Source of the DNA: Planctomycetota bacterium
Lineage (GTDB): Bacteria; Planctomycetota; SZUA-567
Assembly (NCBI GenBank): GCA_020060765.1
Contig: JAGUZQ010000110.1
Coordinates: 25,774 to 89,773 of the forward strand
Length of the DNA stretch: 64,000 bases
Direction: 5' to 3'
Part shown: in pieces, positions 8,698-17,752 of the stretch
How the letters are laid out: each line of letters begins with the position of its first letter
How positions within the stretch are numbered: position 1 is the first letter of the stretch
Program-made: the position numbers and the translations under genes
Notes under the pieces: model-generated
What the model was told of the DNA's origin: nothing
What the model saw: only the letters and a program-made list of their open reading frames with translations
The model's database searches: none

Positions 8698-9204
8698 ATG
8701 ACTGCTGCCACTGAAAACCAGACCAGGTTCAGGCACTTTGCCAAAGTTTGCGAAATTCTGTCGAAACATGACCATATGCCGTCGAAACTGATACCTATTC
8801 TGCAGGAAGTGCAGGAGGAATACCGCTATCTTCCGCAGGAAGTCCTTACCTTTGTCGCGACTTCGCTCGACATCCCCCCGGCTCAGGTATATGGAGTCGC
8901 GACATTTTATGCCCATTTCACCCTGAAACCGAAGGGAAAATACGTTATCCGCCTGTGCGACGGCACCGCCTGCCACGTTCGCGGCTCCAACGGAATCCAT
9001 CAGGCGCTGCTGAAGCGGCTCAACCTGACTGAAACCTGTAACACCACGCCTGACATGCTGTTTACAGTCGAAACCGTCTCCTGTCTCGGCGCCTGCGGCT
9101 TGGCTCCGGTGATCGTAATCAACGAAGACGTTCATGGTCAGATGACGCCTGAATCCGCTCTTAAACTGGTAGATGATATTTTTTTACAGGAGAACGTGAA
9201 TTAA
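8698..9204 (+). CDS. hydC: [FeFe]-hydrogenase NuoE-like subunit HydC
   Basis: 168 residues of the thioredoxin-like [2Fe-2S] family. Ligands are visible: Cys87, Cys92, Cys129 and Cys133 in LCDGTACH and SCLGACG. N-terminal helical part (residues 20-70) as in NuoE. GGAGG lies 7 nt before the ATG. Followed by a NuoF-like and a HydA subunit, this is the smallest subunit of a multimeric NAD(H)-linked [FeFe]-hydrogenase. In Thermotoga-type enzymes the trio bifurcates electrons between ferredoxin, NADH and H2; that this one does so is inference from gene content. Confidence 0.92.
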   Translation: MTAATENQTRFRHFAKVCEILSKHDHMPSKLIPILQEVQEEYRYLPQEVLTFVATSLDIPPAQVYGVATFYAHFTLKPKGKYVIRLCDGTACHVRGSNGIHQALLKRLNLTETCNTTPDMLFTVETVSCLGACGLAPVIVINEDVHGQMTPESALKLVDDIFLQENVN

Positions 9205-9210
9205 TTCACG
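9195..9210. promoter_or_regulatory. Perfect palindrome, candidate Rex operator
   Basis: CGTGAATTAATTCACG is a perfect 16-bp palindrome overlapping the hydC stop codon. Its core GTGAA-N4-TTCAC equals the core of the known Rex consensus TTGTGAA-N4-TTCACAA, although the outer two bases on each side differ. The 174-bp hydC-hydB gap is the longest in the operon before hydA, so an internal promoter regulated by Rex is plausible. Confidence 0.5.
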
Positions 9211-9378
9211 CGCGAGTGGTGGCGCTTGTTTTGTGGTGTGTATTTTGTCACAAGCAAGTTTTCGCGCGAGCTTCGTCTGTCGCGTCGCAATTAAAAATCC
9301 TATGCGTGAAAGCGATTTCCATTTCCGAAACTATATCGCCGTTTGTGTTGTTTTGCAAATACTATGCAGGAGAGTCAA

Positions 9379-11304
9379 ATGTTGAAAGGTCAAAACGGTT
9401 GCGCAACAAAGCCGATCAATCTGGCGAAGATCGCCACCGATTATGCCGCCCAGACAAAAAAACTTGCCCGGCGCGTTGTCATCTGCGCCGGCACCGGTTG
9501 CGTCGCCAACGGGTCGCTCAAGGTGTACCGCGCTTTTGTCGAAGGCATCGCGAAAGCTGGCCTGCCGGTCGTGACTGAACTGACAGGAAAACAAGGAACG
9601 CTGGTGGATGGCATCCTGGTCAGTCGCAGCGGTTGCCAAGGGTTCTGCCAGATGGGGCCGCTGGTCACGGTCGAGCCGGACGGAATTCTCTACACCCGGG
9701 TCAAGGAAAAGGACGTCGCCGAGATTATCGAGCAGACGCTCAAGCGCAACGAGGTGATTGACCGGCTCCTGTTCGTCAATCCTGCCGATGGCAAGCATTG
9801 CCACGGGCAGAACGATATTCCGTTTTACACCCGTCAGCACCGCATGGTGTTGAAAGCCTGCGGCAATGTCGACCCGGAAGACATCAATGAATACATCCGT
9901 AACAGCGGCTATGCTGCGGCAGAAAAAGCGTATGTGAAAATGACGGCGCAAAGCGTGTGCGAGGAAATCACCTTCGCGGCGCTACGCGGGCGCGGCGGCG
10001 GCGGTTTTCCCACTGGCAAAAAGTGGGAACTTACCCGCATTCAGCCCGGAGAAAAGAAATACGTCATCTGTAACGGCGACGAGGGCGACCCCGGCGCGTT
10101 CATGGACAGAAGCGTAATGGAGGGAAACCCGCACAGCGTGATCGAGGGCATGATGATCGCGGCTCTCGCTATCGGCGCGGACGAGGGATACGTCTACGTC
10201 CGTGCGGAATATCCGCTGGCAGTCAAACGTATAAGAAAAGCGGTGGTGGAGGCGGAAAGACTCGGACTTCTGGGCGACGACATCTTTGACTCCGGGAAAA
10301 ATTTCCGCCTCCACGTTATGGAGGGCGCGGGCGCGTTTGTCTGCGGCGAAGAGACGGCGCTGATGGCGTCCATCGAAGGCAAACGCGGCACGCCCCGACC
10401 CAAGCCACCGTTCCCGGCGCAAAGCGGATTATGGGGCAAGCCTACTGTCATCAATAACGTGGAAACGCTGGCGACAGTGCCTCTTATCATCAACATGGGC
10501 GCGGCGGAATTCCGGCGGCTGGGCACAAAAGGTTCTCCGGGTACGAAAACCTTCGCGCTGACCGGGCATGTCGCCAACACCGGCCTGATCGAAGTCCCAT
10601 TCGGCGCGACGCTGCGGGAAATCATTTTTGAAATCGGCGGCGGCATTATTGATGACGCGGGCAAACCTTTTCCCGGCGGATTCAAGGCGGTGCAGATCGG
10701 CGGCCCTTCCGGCGGCTGTCTGATAGAGGAGCATCTCGACCTGCCGCTGGATTTCGATTCGTTGCGCGGCGTGGGGGCGATGGTCGGCAGCGGCGGGCTG
10801 GTGGTGATGAATAAAAACACCTGCATGGTCAAGATGGCGCGCTTCTTCATGCAGTTCACCCAGAACGAAAGCTGCGGTAAATGCGTGCTCTGCCGCGAGG
10901 GAACCAAGCAGATGCTGGCGCTGCTGGACGACATTATCGCAGGCGAAGCAACGGAAGAAACGATCAGCCTGTTGCGGGAAGTGGCGCTGGCGGTGCAGAA
11001 GGGCTCGCTTTGCGGGCTGGGCAAGACCGCGCCTAATCCGGTGCTGTCGACGTTGCGCAATTTTCGTGCGGAAGTAGAGGCGCACATCGTGCAGAAGCGC
11101 TGCCCGGCGGGACAATGCAAAGCCCTGGTGATGCCGGAAATAATCGCGGAGAAATGCAAGGGCTGCACCGCCTGCGTGAAAAAATGCCCGGTCGGCGCGA
11201 TTTCCGGCGAAGTGAAAAAGCCGCACCGCATCGACCCGGAGAAGTGCATCAAATGCGGCGCGTGCGCGCAGGTCTGCAAATTCGGCGCAGTCGTCGGCGT
11301 GTGA
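9379..11304 (+). CDS. hydB: [FeFe]-hydrogenase NuoF-like subunit HydB
   Basis: 641 residues from the ATG at 9379 (AGGAG six bases upstream). Domain order: N-terminal thioredoxin-like [2Fe-2S] domain (CAGTGC and CQGFCQ, residues 35-115); NuoF core with the NADH/FMN loop GRGGGGFPTGKKW (about 210-222) and GDEGDPGAFMDRS; SLBB domain; [4Fe-4S] site ESCGKCVLCREG; and a C-terminal 2x[4Fe-4S] ferredoxin domain (CKGCTACVKKCPVG and CIKCGACAQVCKFG). This is the flavin subunit that exchanges electrons with NAD(H). Its length and C-terminal ferredoxin match HydB of trimeric bifurcating hydrogenases. Confidence 0.94.
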   Translation: MLKGQNGCATKPINLAKIATDYAAQTKKLARRVVICAGTGCVANGSLKVYRAFVEGIAKAGLPVVTELTGKQGTLVDGILVSRSGCQGFCQMGPLVTVEPDGILYTRVKEKDVAEIIEQTLKRNEVIDRLLFVNPADGKHCHGQNDIPFYTRQHRMVLKACGNVDPEDINEYIRNSGYAAAEKAYVKMTAQSVCEEITFAALRGRGGGGFPTGKKWELTRIQPGEKKYVICNGDEGDPGAFMDRSVMEGNPHSVIEGMMIAALAIGADEGYVYVRAEYPLAVKRIRKAVVEAERLGLLGDDIFDSGKNFRLHVMEGAGAFVCGEETALMASIEGKRGTPRPKPPFPAQSGLWGKPTVINNVETLATVPLIINMGAAEFRRLGTKGSPGTKTFALTGHVANTGLIEVPFGATLREIIFEIGGGIIDDAGKPFPGGFKAVQIGGPSGGCLIEEHLDLPLDFDSLRGVGAMVGSGGLVVMNKNTCMVKMARFFMQFTQNESCGKCVLCREGTKQMLALLDDIIAGEATEETISLLREVALAVQKGSLCGLGKTAPNPVLSTLRNFRAEVEAHIVQKRCPAGQCKALVMPEIIAEKCKGCTACVKKCPVGAISGEVKKPHRIDPEKCIKCGACAQVCKFGAVVGV

Positions 11305-11306
11305 AA

Positions 11307-11449
11307 AGTCTCCAGTCTCCAGTTGACAGTCTCCAGTATTGCTTGCTGGAAACGCATCGTAAACAGGAAGGCAGTTGTGATTTATCAAACATCATAACCC
11401 ATACCGCAAAAACTGGAGACTGGAGACTGGAGACTGTCAACTGGAGACT
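11307..11449. repeat. Inverted heptad-array element A (AGTCTCC units)
   Basis: Left arm 11307-11337 has four 7-bp units beginning AGT (one variant, AGTTGAC); right arm 11412-11449 has five units in reverse complement, including the matching variant, so 24 bp pair perfectly. The 74-bp interior shows no gene. It fills nearly all of the hydB-hydA gap and would fold into a long hairpin in the operon mRNA. Related arms flank element B at 38343-38939. Confidence 0.85.
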
Positions 11450-11476
11450 ATTACCAACTTCTCAAAGGAAGAAATC

Positions 11477-13489
11477 ATGAACGCAAAAACGACCCTGACC
11501 ATCGACAACCGCGAGGTGCGGATCGAAGGCGAGAAAAACCTGCTTGAACTCGCGCGCAAGGCCGGCATCGACATCCCCACTTTCTGCTACCACAGCAGCC
11601 TCTCCGTTTACGGCGCGTGCCGCTTGTGCCTGGTCGACATAGAGGGGCGCGGCATCGTTACCAGTTGTTCCACCAAGCCGGAACCAGGCATGAAAATCAG
11701 AACACATACCGAGGAAATACGCGGGATGCGCAAGATCGCGGTGGAACTGCTGCTGGCCAGCCACGAACAGAACTGCCCCACCTGCGCGAAAAATACGACT
11801 TGCGAGTTGCAGAAACTCGCGCGCAAATTAGGCGTAGGAGAAGTCCGCTTCAAGCCCACGCTCCGCCCGCAGCCGCTGGACAGAACGTCGGCGTCTCTGG
11901 TGCGCAATCCCAACAAGTGCATACTCTGCGGCGATTGCGTGCGCGCCTGCGCGGAAATCCAGGGCATCGGCGCCATCGACTTCGCCGGACGCGGCGCCAA
12001 CTCCTGCGTGGTGCCCGCGTTTGGAAAAAATCTGGACGAGGTCGAATGCGTCAACTGCGGCCTCTGCGCCAGCGTCTGCCCCACCGGCGCGCTTACGCCG
12101 AAATCGGAAATTGAAGCGGTCTGGAAAGACCTGGACAATCCGGAAAAAACCGTAGTCGTGCAGATTGCGCCTGCCGTGCGCGTCGCGCTGGGCGAGGCGT
12201 TCGGGCTGGAGCCGGGGAAAATCGAAACCGGCCGCATCGTGGCGGGACTGAAAGCGCTGGGCTTCGATCAGGTTTACGACACCTGCTTCGCCGCCGACCT
12301 GACGGTGCTGGAAGAAGCGACGGAATTCATCGCCCGGAAAACCGTCGGCGAAAAGCTGCCGCAGTTCACAAGCTGCTGCCCGGCGTGGGTGAAATATGCC
12401 GAACAGTTTTATCCGGGACTGTTGCCTAACCTTTCCAGTTGCCGCTCCCCGCAGCAGATGTTCGGCAGCCTGGCGAAGAAAATTCTGCCGGAAAAGCTGG
12501 GCGTGAAACGTGAAAACCTGAGCATAGTTTCCGTCATGCCCTGCACGGCGAAAAAATTCGAAGCCAAGCTGGACAAGTTCCGCCGGGACGGAATGCCAGA
12601 CGTCGACCACGTTCTCACCACCCAGGAAGCCGCGCGGATGTTTGAAGAAGCTGGCATCAGATTCCGCGACCTCGCCCCGCAAAGCATGGACATGCCCCTG
12701 GGATTCAAGACCGGCGCAGGCGTGATCTTCGGCGCGTCGGGCGGCGTGACCGAAGCGGCGCTGCGTTACGCGGTGGAAAAAATCAAAGGCGTGGAACTGG
12801 ACGCTGTTGATTTCCACGAAGTTCGCGGCGAGGCGGGTCTGCGCGAAGCGGAATACAACCTCGACGGGTTGCAGATAAAAGTAGCCATAGTGCACGGCCT
12901 GGCCAACGCGAAAAAGCTGGCGGAAGCGGCGGCGCGCGGCGAGTGCGCTTACGATTTCATCGAAGTGATGGCCTGTCCCGGCGGCTGCGTGGCGGGAGCG
13001 GGACAGCCGGTGTCGAAAGAACCGACCACCCGCGCCGAACGGACTGCCGCTTTGTACGAAGCTGACAAGATGCTGCAACTGCACAAGTCCCAGGACAACC
13101 ATCTTGTCGCGGAATGCTATCAGAAACACCTGGGCGAAATCGGCGGGCACAAGAGTCACGAACTGCTGCACACTTCTTACCGCAGCCGCCGCAGGATTTG
13201 CGGAGAGTCTTTGTCCCTGCTCGACGGCGCGCAGGGTGAAAAGCTGAAAGTGTCGGTCTGCGTGGGCACGAGTTGTTTCGTACGCGGCAGCCAGAAGATT
13301 CTCGAAGCGCTGGTCAAACACGTGCAGGAAAACAGTCTGGAAAACCTGGTGGACGTGCAGGCAACGTTCTGTTTTGAACGTTGCGGCGACGGCCCCAATG
13401 TCCGCGTCGGCGAGACGGTGATAGGCAAATGCGACATCACCACGGCCATCAAGGCGGTTGAGGAAAAGCTGGCGGCGGCGAAGAGCTGA
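11477..13489 (+). CDS. hydA: [FeFe]-hydrogenase catalytic subunit HydA
   Basis: 670 residues. Order: N-terminal [2Fe-2S] plant-type domain (Cys37, Cys48, Cys51, Cys64), a His-cysteine [4Fe-4S] segment (HEQNCPTCAKNTTC), 2x[4Fe-4S] ferredoxin domain (CILCGDCVRAC, CVNCGLCASVC), H-cluster domain with all three motifs (TSCCPAW, MPCTAKK, ACPGGCVAGAGQP), small-subunit domain, and a C-terminal thioredoxin-like [2Fe-2S] domain (CVGTSCFVRG, CFERCGDGP). This equals the architecture of NAD(H)-coupled group A3 enzymes. It interconverts protons and H2 in the cytosol. The proton-transfer Cys of TSCCP is present, unlike in the next gene. AAGGAAG precedes the ATG. H-cluster maturases HydEFG are not in the window. 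Confidence 0.95.
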   Translation: MNAKTTLTIDNREVRIEGEKNLLELARKAGIDIPTFCYHSSLSVYGACRLCLVDIEGRGIVTSCSTKPEPGMKIRTHTEEIRGMRKIAVELLLASHEQNCPTCAKNTTCELQKLARKLGVGEVRFKPTLRPQPLDRTSASLVRNPNKCILCGDCVRACAEIQGIGAIDFAGRGANSCVVPAFGKNLDEVECVNCGLCASVCPTGALTPKSEIEAVWKDLDNPEKTVVVQIAPAVRVALGEAFGLEPGKIETGRIVAGLKALGFDQVYDTCFAADLTVLEEATEFIARKTVGEKLPQFTSCCPAWVKYAEQFYPGLLPNLSSCRSPQQMFGSLAKKILPEKLGVKRENLSIVSVMPCTAKKFEAKLDKFRRDGMPDVDHVLTTQEAARMFEEAGIRFRDLAPQSMDMPLGFKTGAGVIFGASGGVTEAALRYAVEKIKGVELDAVDFHEVRGEAGLREAEYNLDGLQIKVAIVHGLANAKKLAEAAARGECAYDFIEVMACPGGCVAGAGQPVSKEPTTRAERTAALYEADKMLQLHKSQDNHLVAECYQKHLGEIGGHKSHELLHTSYRSRRRICGESLSLLDGAQGEKLKVSVCVGTSCFVRGSQKILEALVKHVQENSLENLVDVQATFCFERCGDGPNVRVGETVIGKCDITTAIKAVEEKLAAAKS

Positions 13490-13531
13490 AGCAGGCTTTC
13501 ACGGAAATACGGTTTTAGCATGAGGTGAAAA

Positions 13532-15244
13532 ATGAAGCGCTCCAATTCACAAGTCGTTTTCACCAACCAGGCGCAATGCCGCGACTGTTATCGCTGCGTG
13601 CGGGTCTGCCCGGTCAAGGCTATCCGGCTGGCTGACGGGCAGGCTTACGTGGAGGAATCCCGCTGCATCGCCTGCGGCACCTGCATCCGCGAATGCCCGC
13701 AAGGGGCGAAGTCCTTCCGCGACGATTTGGATAAAGCCCGGCGTATTCTGCAAAGCGGAAAAACCGTCGCCGCCAGTATCGCCCCGTCTTTCGCCGCTGT
13801 GTTCGCGGATTGGGAACAGACGCGCTTGCCAGCGGCCTTACGCAGGCTGGGATTCGGATTTGTCGCCGAAACCGCCGTCGGCGCTTATCACGCCGCAATC
13901 GAAACCCGGCGATTCGTCGAGGCGCATCCGGGTCGGAGCCAGGTATCTTCCGCCTGTCCGGCAGTGGTAAATTACATCGAACGCTACCGCCCGGAACTGC
14001 TGGACAGGCTGGTGCCGGTGGTGTCGCCCATGATCGCCCACGCGCATCATCTCAGAAAAAAGCTGGCCGGATGCCAAGTGGTTTTCATCGGCCCCTGCGT
14101 CGCCAAGAAGTTCGAGGCTGATCGGGCGGAATACCATGGAATGGTTGATTGCGCGCTGACTTTCGCGGAGCTGCGCCAATGGCTGAAAGCGGAAAACATC
14201 GACCTGTCCGAATGCGAAGAAAGCGGTTTCGACGAAGCGCCGGAAGGCGACGCCCGTCTGTTCGCGCTGGAAGGCGGAGGGGTAAAAACTTCCGGCTGGA
14301 GCGCGGATCTGCTGTCGGGGGAAGTAGTAGCGGCCAGCGGCTTCGAGGAAATCAACGCCGCGCTGGACTGCCTTGCCGATGGCGACGCCACCGCGTTTAT
14401 CGAACCGCTGTTCTGCCCGCAGGGGTGCATCAACGGGCCTGCCATCGGCACGGAGGAAAATCTGTTCAACGGCAAAAAGTCGTTACTGAAATACGCCTGC
14501 GAAAATTGCGGCGGAAAACCGGTGTCTGTCCAACGACCGGAACTGACGGCGGAATTTCGCGCGCAGACTGACTCAAAAAAAGCGATCTGCGAAAACGACA
14601 TCCGACAGGTACTGGAAAAAACCGGCAAGGCGGCAGAGGAAAACCAGCTCAACTGCGGCGCTTGCGGATACCCTTCCTGTCGCGAACAGGCAAAGGCGGT
14701 GTTGCGGGGAATGGCGGAGGCGGAAATGTGCATCCCCTATATGCGGCGGCTGGCAGAGCAGCGCACCGACCGGATCATCGAAACCAGCCCCAACGGAATC
14801 GTGATTTTCGACGAACGGCTGCGCATCCTGCACATGAACCCGGCGTTCCGGAAAATGTTCATGACTTCAGACGCGGTCTGCGGGCAGCACGTCTCCTACC
14901 TGATGGATCCGGCGCCGCTGGAATCTCTCGCCTCGGGAGAAACCGAACAGGTGACACTGACTGTCGAGCATGAGAAATATCATCTCGCCTGCCACGAAAT
15001 TCTGTACCGGCTTCCCGATGAGAAACAGTATGTCGGCATTTTCGTCGACATCACCAAGACCCGCGCCAGCCGCCAGGAGTTGGATCGCCTGCGCGCGCAA
15101 ACCGTAAAGCAGGCGCGGGAACTGATCGACCATCAGATCAGGCTGGCGGAAACCATCGCCCGTTCGCTGGGCGAGAGCACCGCGCAGGGAGAAGACCTGA
15201 TCGAAAAACTGCTGCTGATCGTCGGCGGGGAGCAGAAAGGCTGA
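13532..15244 (+). CDS. hydS: Sensory [FeFe]-hydrogenase with PAS domain
   Basis: 570 residues. N-terminal 2x[4Fe-4S] domain (Cys16-Cys26, Cys45-Cys55), an H-cluster domain with diverged motifs SSACP (139-143), GPCVAKK (187-193) and FCPQGC (294-299), an Fe-S domain of the PF04060 type (Cys375, Cys378, Cys383, Cys400), a PAS domain at about 410-515 and a C-terminal helix. Ala replaces the proton-transfer Cys of TSCCP, as known for putative sensory group C hydrogenases such as HydS. It therefore probably senses H2 or redox state and signals through PAS to the phosphatase encoded one base downstream. No kinase or HTH domain is fused. Confidence 0.88.
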   Translation: MKRSNSQVVFTNQAQCRDCYRCVRVCPVKAIRLADGQAYVEESRCIACGTCIRECPQGAKSFRDDLDKARRILQSGKTVAASIAPSFAAVFADWEQTRLPAALRRLGFGFVAETAVGAYHAAIETRRFVEAHPGRSQVSSACPAVVNYIERYRPELLDRLVPVVSPMIAHAHHLRKKLAGCQVVFIGPCVAKKFEADRAEYHGMVDCALTFAELRQWLKAENIDLSECEESGFDEAPEGDARLFALEGGGVKTSGWSADLLSGEVVAASGFEEINAALDCLADGDATAFIEPLFCPQGCINGPAIGTEENLFNGKKSLLKYACENCGGKPVSVQRPELTAEFRAQTDSKKAICENDIRQVLEKTGKAAEENQLNCGACGYPSCREQAKAVLRGMAEAEMCIPYMRRLAEQRTDRIIETSPNGIVIFDERLRILHMNPAFRKMFMTSDAVCGQHVSYLMDPAPLESLASGETEQVTLTVEHEKYHLACHEILYRLPDEKQYVGIFVDITKTRASRQELDRLRAQTVKQARELIDHQIRLAETIARSLGESTAQGEDLIEKLLLIVGGEQKG

Positions 15245-15245
15245 C

Positions 15246-16397
15246 ATGCCGCCCGGAAACCTGTTTGTCGATTTTTTCCACGCGCAAAGCAGCAAGAAAC
15301 CGGGCTGGCCTTGCGGAGACGTGGTCGCCTGCGAACGCGACGCCAAGGCCACCACCATCTGCCTGGCCGACGGCATCGGTTCGGGGATGCACGCGCATAT
15401 CGCGGCGGAAATGTGCGTCAGTCGTTTCAAGGAACTGCTGCGACTCGGGTTTTCCTTCCGTCAGGCTTTTGCCCGGATCGTCACGACCATGGAATCGGCG
15501 CGTGATCCGCAAAAGCCCTACGCGGTGCTGACAGCCGTCAAAATACTGAACGACGGGATGACTACGGCGCTGACATATGAAATGCCTCCCCCGCTGCTGC
15601 TCATGCCGCGCAGCGCCTTTGCATTGAAAGGCAGGACGGAAAAAATCGGCGGCGCGCTGGTGACGGAAAACGACTGCTGCCTGCGGCGGGGCGAAGGGAT
15701 TTTCATCTGCAGCGACGGCATCACCCAGGCAGGGCTGGGGCAGGGTCTGAATGCCGGCTGGGAAAGCGAAGGCGTACGGCGATTCATCAACGAATGTTTC
15801 GCCAGGGAAACCGCGATGGGAGAACTGCCCCGCAAGATTCACGAGCACGCCCGTTCCCTCTGGCGGGAAGGCGGCGACGACTGCACCGCGGCGCTGGCGG
15901 TGTGCCGTCCGGGACAGATCGCCAACCTCCTTACCGGACCTCCCGCCGACGATGAGCTGGATCGCAAAACCGTAACCGACTTCCTGGCTCGCGACGGGCT
16001 GAAAATCGTCTGCGGGGCGACTACCGCCAATCTCGTGGCGCGTGAAACCGGCCAGTCCCTGCGGGTGGAACAGCACACCGAAAGCCTGATCGCTCCGCCT
16101 CGCTACAAACTTACCGGTATCGACCTCGTAACCGAAGGCGCGGTCACGCTCAATCAGGTTTACAACCTGCTGGACGAAGGAGTGGAGAATCTGCATGAAA
16201 ACAGCGGAGTCACCGAACTGCGCCTGCTGCTGAATGTTTGCGACCGGGTAAACTTCATTGTCGGCAAAGCGCGTAATTCCGCCAACAGCGATATCAGCTT
16301 CCGCCAACGCGGCATCCTCAATCGCGAACGCATTGTTCCGCTGATCGCGCAAAGCCTGCGCAAGGACGGAAAGCTGGTGACGCTGGAAGAAATCTGA
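15246..16397 (+). CDS. PP2C/SpoIIE-type serine phosphatase
   Basis: 383 residues. The N-terminal 200 residues show the SpoIIE/PP2C core: CGDVV near residue 23, CLADGIGSGMHA near 39-50 (metal-binding Asp), FICSDGI and GGDDCTAAL (final metal Asp). About 170 further residues form an extra domain of unknown type. AAAGG five bases before the ATG, and one base after the hydS stop. Group C3 sensory hydrogenases are known to be encoded beside PP2C phosphatases, so it is the likely output of the H2-sensing protein, perhaps acting on an anti-anti-sigma factor. No such target is encoded here. Confidence 0.85.
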   Translation: MPPGNLFVDFFHAQSSKKPGWPCGDVVACERDAKATTICLADGIGSGMHAHIAAEMCVSRFKELLRLGFSFRQAFARIVTTMESARDPQKPYAVLTAVKILNDGMTTALTYEMPPPLLLMPRSAFALKGRTEKIGGALVTENDCCLRRGEGIFICSDGITQAGLGQGLNAGWESEGVRRFINECFARETAMGELPRKIHEHARSLWREGGDDCTAALAVCRPGQIANLLTGPPADDELDRKTVTDFLARDGLKIVCGATTANLVARETGQSLRVEQHTESLIAPPRYKLTGIDLVTEGAVTLNQVYNLLDEGVENLHENSGVTELRLLLNVCDRVNFIVGKARNSANSDISFRQRGILNRERIVPLIAQSLRKDGKLVTLEEI

Positions 16398-16406
16398 CTA
16401 GTCAGA
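16393..16406. other. Palindrome holding both convergent stop codons
   Basis: TCTGACTAGTCAGA, a perfect 14-bp palindrome at the meeting point of the phosphatase gene (TGA at 16395-16397) and xylA (TGA on minus at 16404-16402). Only four bases separate the two coding regions, so each transcript must run into the other gene unless it ends here. No T-tract follows. Confidence 0.6.
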
Positions 16407-17727
16407 CATACTGGTTTATCAACTGTTCGTAAAGCTCCTGCTTGCCGCTGAGCTGCGAGGGTTCGCCGTTTTTTGCGGCCAGGGCGTGCAAATCCTCCAG
16501 CGACAGTCTCCCCGCCTCGAACTCCGCGCCCTTGCCTGAATCGAAACTGGCATATCTTTCCGCGCGCCACTTTTTATACGGCGAGCAGGACAGGATGGCG
16601 TCCGCCGCCACCAGCGCCCGGGCGAAGACGTCCATGCCGCCGATGTGAGCGATAAAGATATCCTCCAGATCAGTGGAATTGCGGCGGGTCTTGGCGTCGA
16701 AATTGACACCGCCCACCAATCCGCCCGCCTGCAGAATCACCAGCATCGCCTCGGTGGTCTCGTAAACATTGAGCGGAAACTGGTCGGTGTCCCAACCGTT
16801 CTGGCAGTCGCCGCGGTTGGCATCGATACTACCCAACATTCCCGCATCAGCGGCTACCTGCAATTCGTGCTGGAAAGTGTGCTGCGCGAGAGTGGCGTGG
16901 TTGACCTCGATATTGAGCCTGAAATCATTTTCCAACCCATGCTGGCGGAGAAAGCAGATAACGGTGGCGCTGTCGAAATCGTACTGGTGCTTGCTGGGCT
17001 CCATCGGTTTGGGCTCGATAAAAAAGCTGCCCTTAAATCCGTTACCACGCGCATAATCCCGGGCGAGAGTGAGAAAACGTGCAAAATGTTCCTGCTCGCG
17101 TTTCATGTCGGTGTTGAGCAGTGAGGAATATCCCTCGCGACCGCCCCAGAACAGAAAATTTTCCCCGCCCAGCGCGAGAGTCACGTCGATGGCGTTTTTC
17201 ACCTGCGCTCCGGCGTAGGCGAGGGTGGCGAAATCTGGGTTGGTGGCGGCGCCGTTCATGTAACGGGCGTGACTGAAAAGATTGGCCGTGCCCCACAGCA
17301 GCTTGACGCCGGAAGCGGCCTGCTTTTCCTTGGCATAGGCGACAATCGACGCCAGCCGCTTTTCCGTTTCACTTAGCGTTGCCCCTTCCTCGACCAGATC
17401 AAAATCGTGGAAGCAATAGTACGGCGCACCCAGTTTGGTGATGAATTCAAAAGCGGCGTCCATTTTATTGCGGGCGCGCGCCAGCGGATCGCCTCCCTCC
17501 AGCCAGGGAAAGAACTTGGTCGCGCCGCCAAACGGATCCGCGCCGGAACCGCAGAAGGTGTGCCAGTAACAGACGGCGAAGCGCAGAATCTCCTTCATCG
17601 TTTTCCCGCCCACATTGGCGTTTTCGTCATACCACTTGAAGGCGAGCGGGTTGTCGCTGCCCTGCCCTTCGTAAGGGATTTTTCCTATTGCCGGAAAATA
17701 TTCCTGCTTGCCGGTAACGATATCCAT
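16402..17727 (-). CDS. xylA: Xylose isomerase
   Basis: 441 residues from the ATG at 17727, which has AAAGGAG five bases upstream; this is the length of class II xylose isomerases. Visible motifs: [10 protein letters not shown] (catalytic His and Asp), [46 protein letters not shown] (metal Glu and Lys), [16 protein letters not shown] and DANRGD (metal-binding residues). It converts D-xylose to D-xylulose. The xylulokinase gene lies 25 bp upstream on the same strand, and a divergent AraC regulator beyond it, forming a compact xylose locus. Confidence 0.96.
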   Translation of the reverse strand: MDIVTGKQEYFPAIGKIPYEGQGSDNPLAFKWYDENANVGGKTMKEILRFAVCYWHTFCGSGADPFGGATKFFPWLEGGDPLARARNKMDAAFEFITKLGAPYYCFHDFDLVEEGATLSETEKRLASIVAYAKEKQAASGVKLLWGTANLFSHARYMNGAATNPDFATLAYAGAQVKNAIDVTLALGGENFLFWGGREGYSSLLNTDMKREQEHFARFLTLARDYARGNGFKGSFFIEPKPMEPSKHQYDFDSATVICFLRQHGLENDFRLNIEVNHATLAQHTFQHELQVAADAGMLGSIDANRGDCQNGWDTDQFPLNVYETTEAMLVILQAGGLVGGVNFDAKTRRNSTDLEDIFIAHIGGMDVFARALVAADAILSCSPYKKWRAERYASFDSGKGAEFEAGRLSLEDLHALAAKNGEPSQLSGKQELYEQLINQYV

Positions 17728-17752
17728 ACCCGCTCCTTTCTTAAAAATAAAG

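Noticed and set aside
11302..11400. TGA at the end of hydB as a read-through codon
   Set aside because: The following frame is only the heptad array and its interior; HydB is already full length with its C-terminal ferredoxin domain.
11828..13321. 497-codon frame on the minus strand over hydA
   Set aside because: Shadow of hydA, which has every expected motif on the plus strand.
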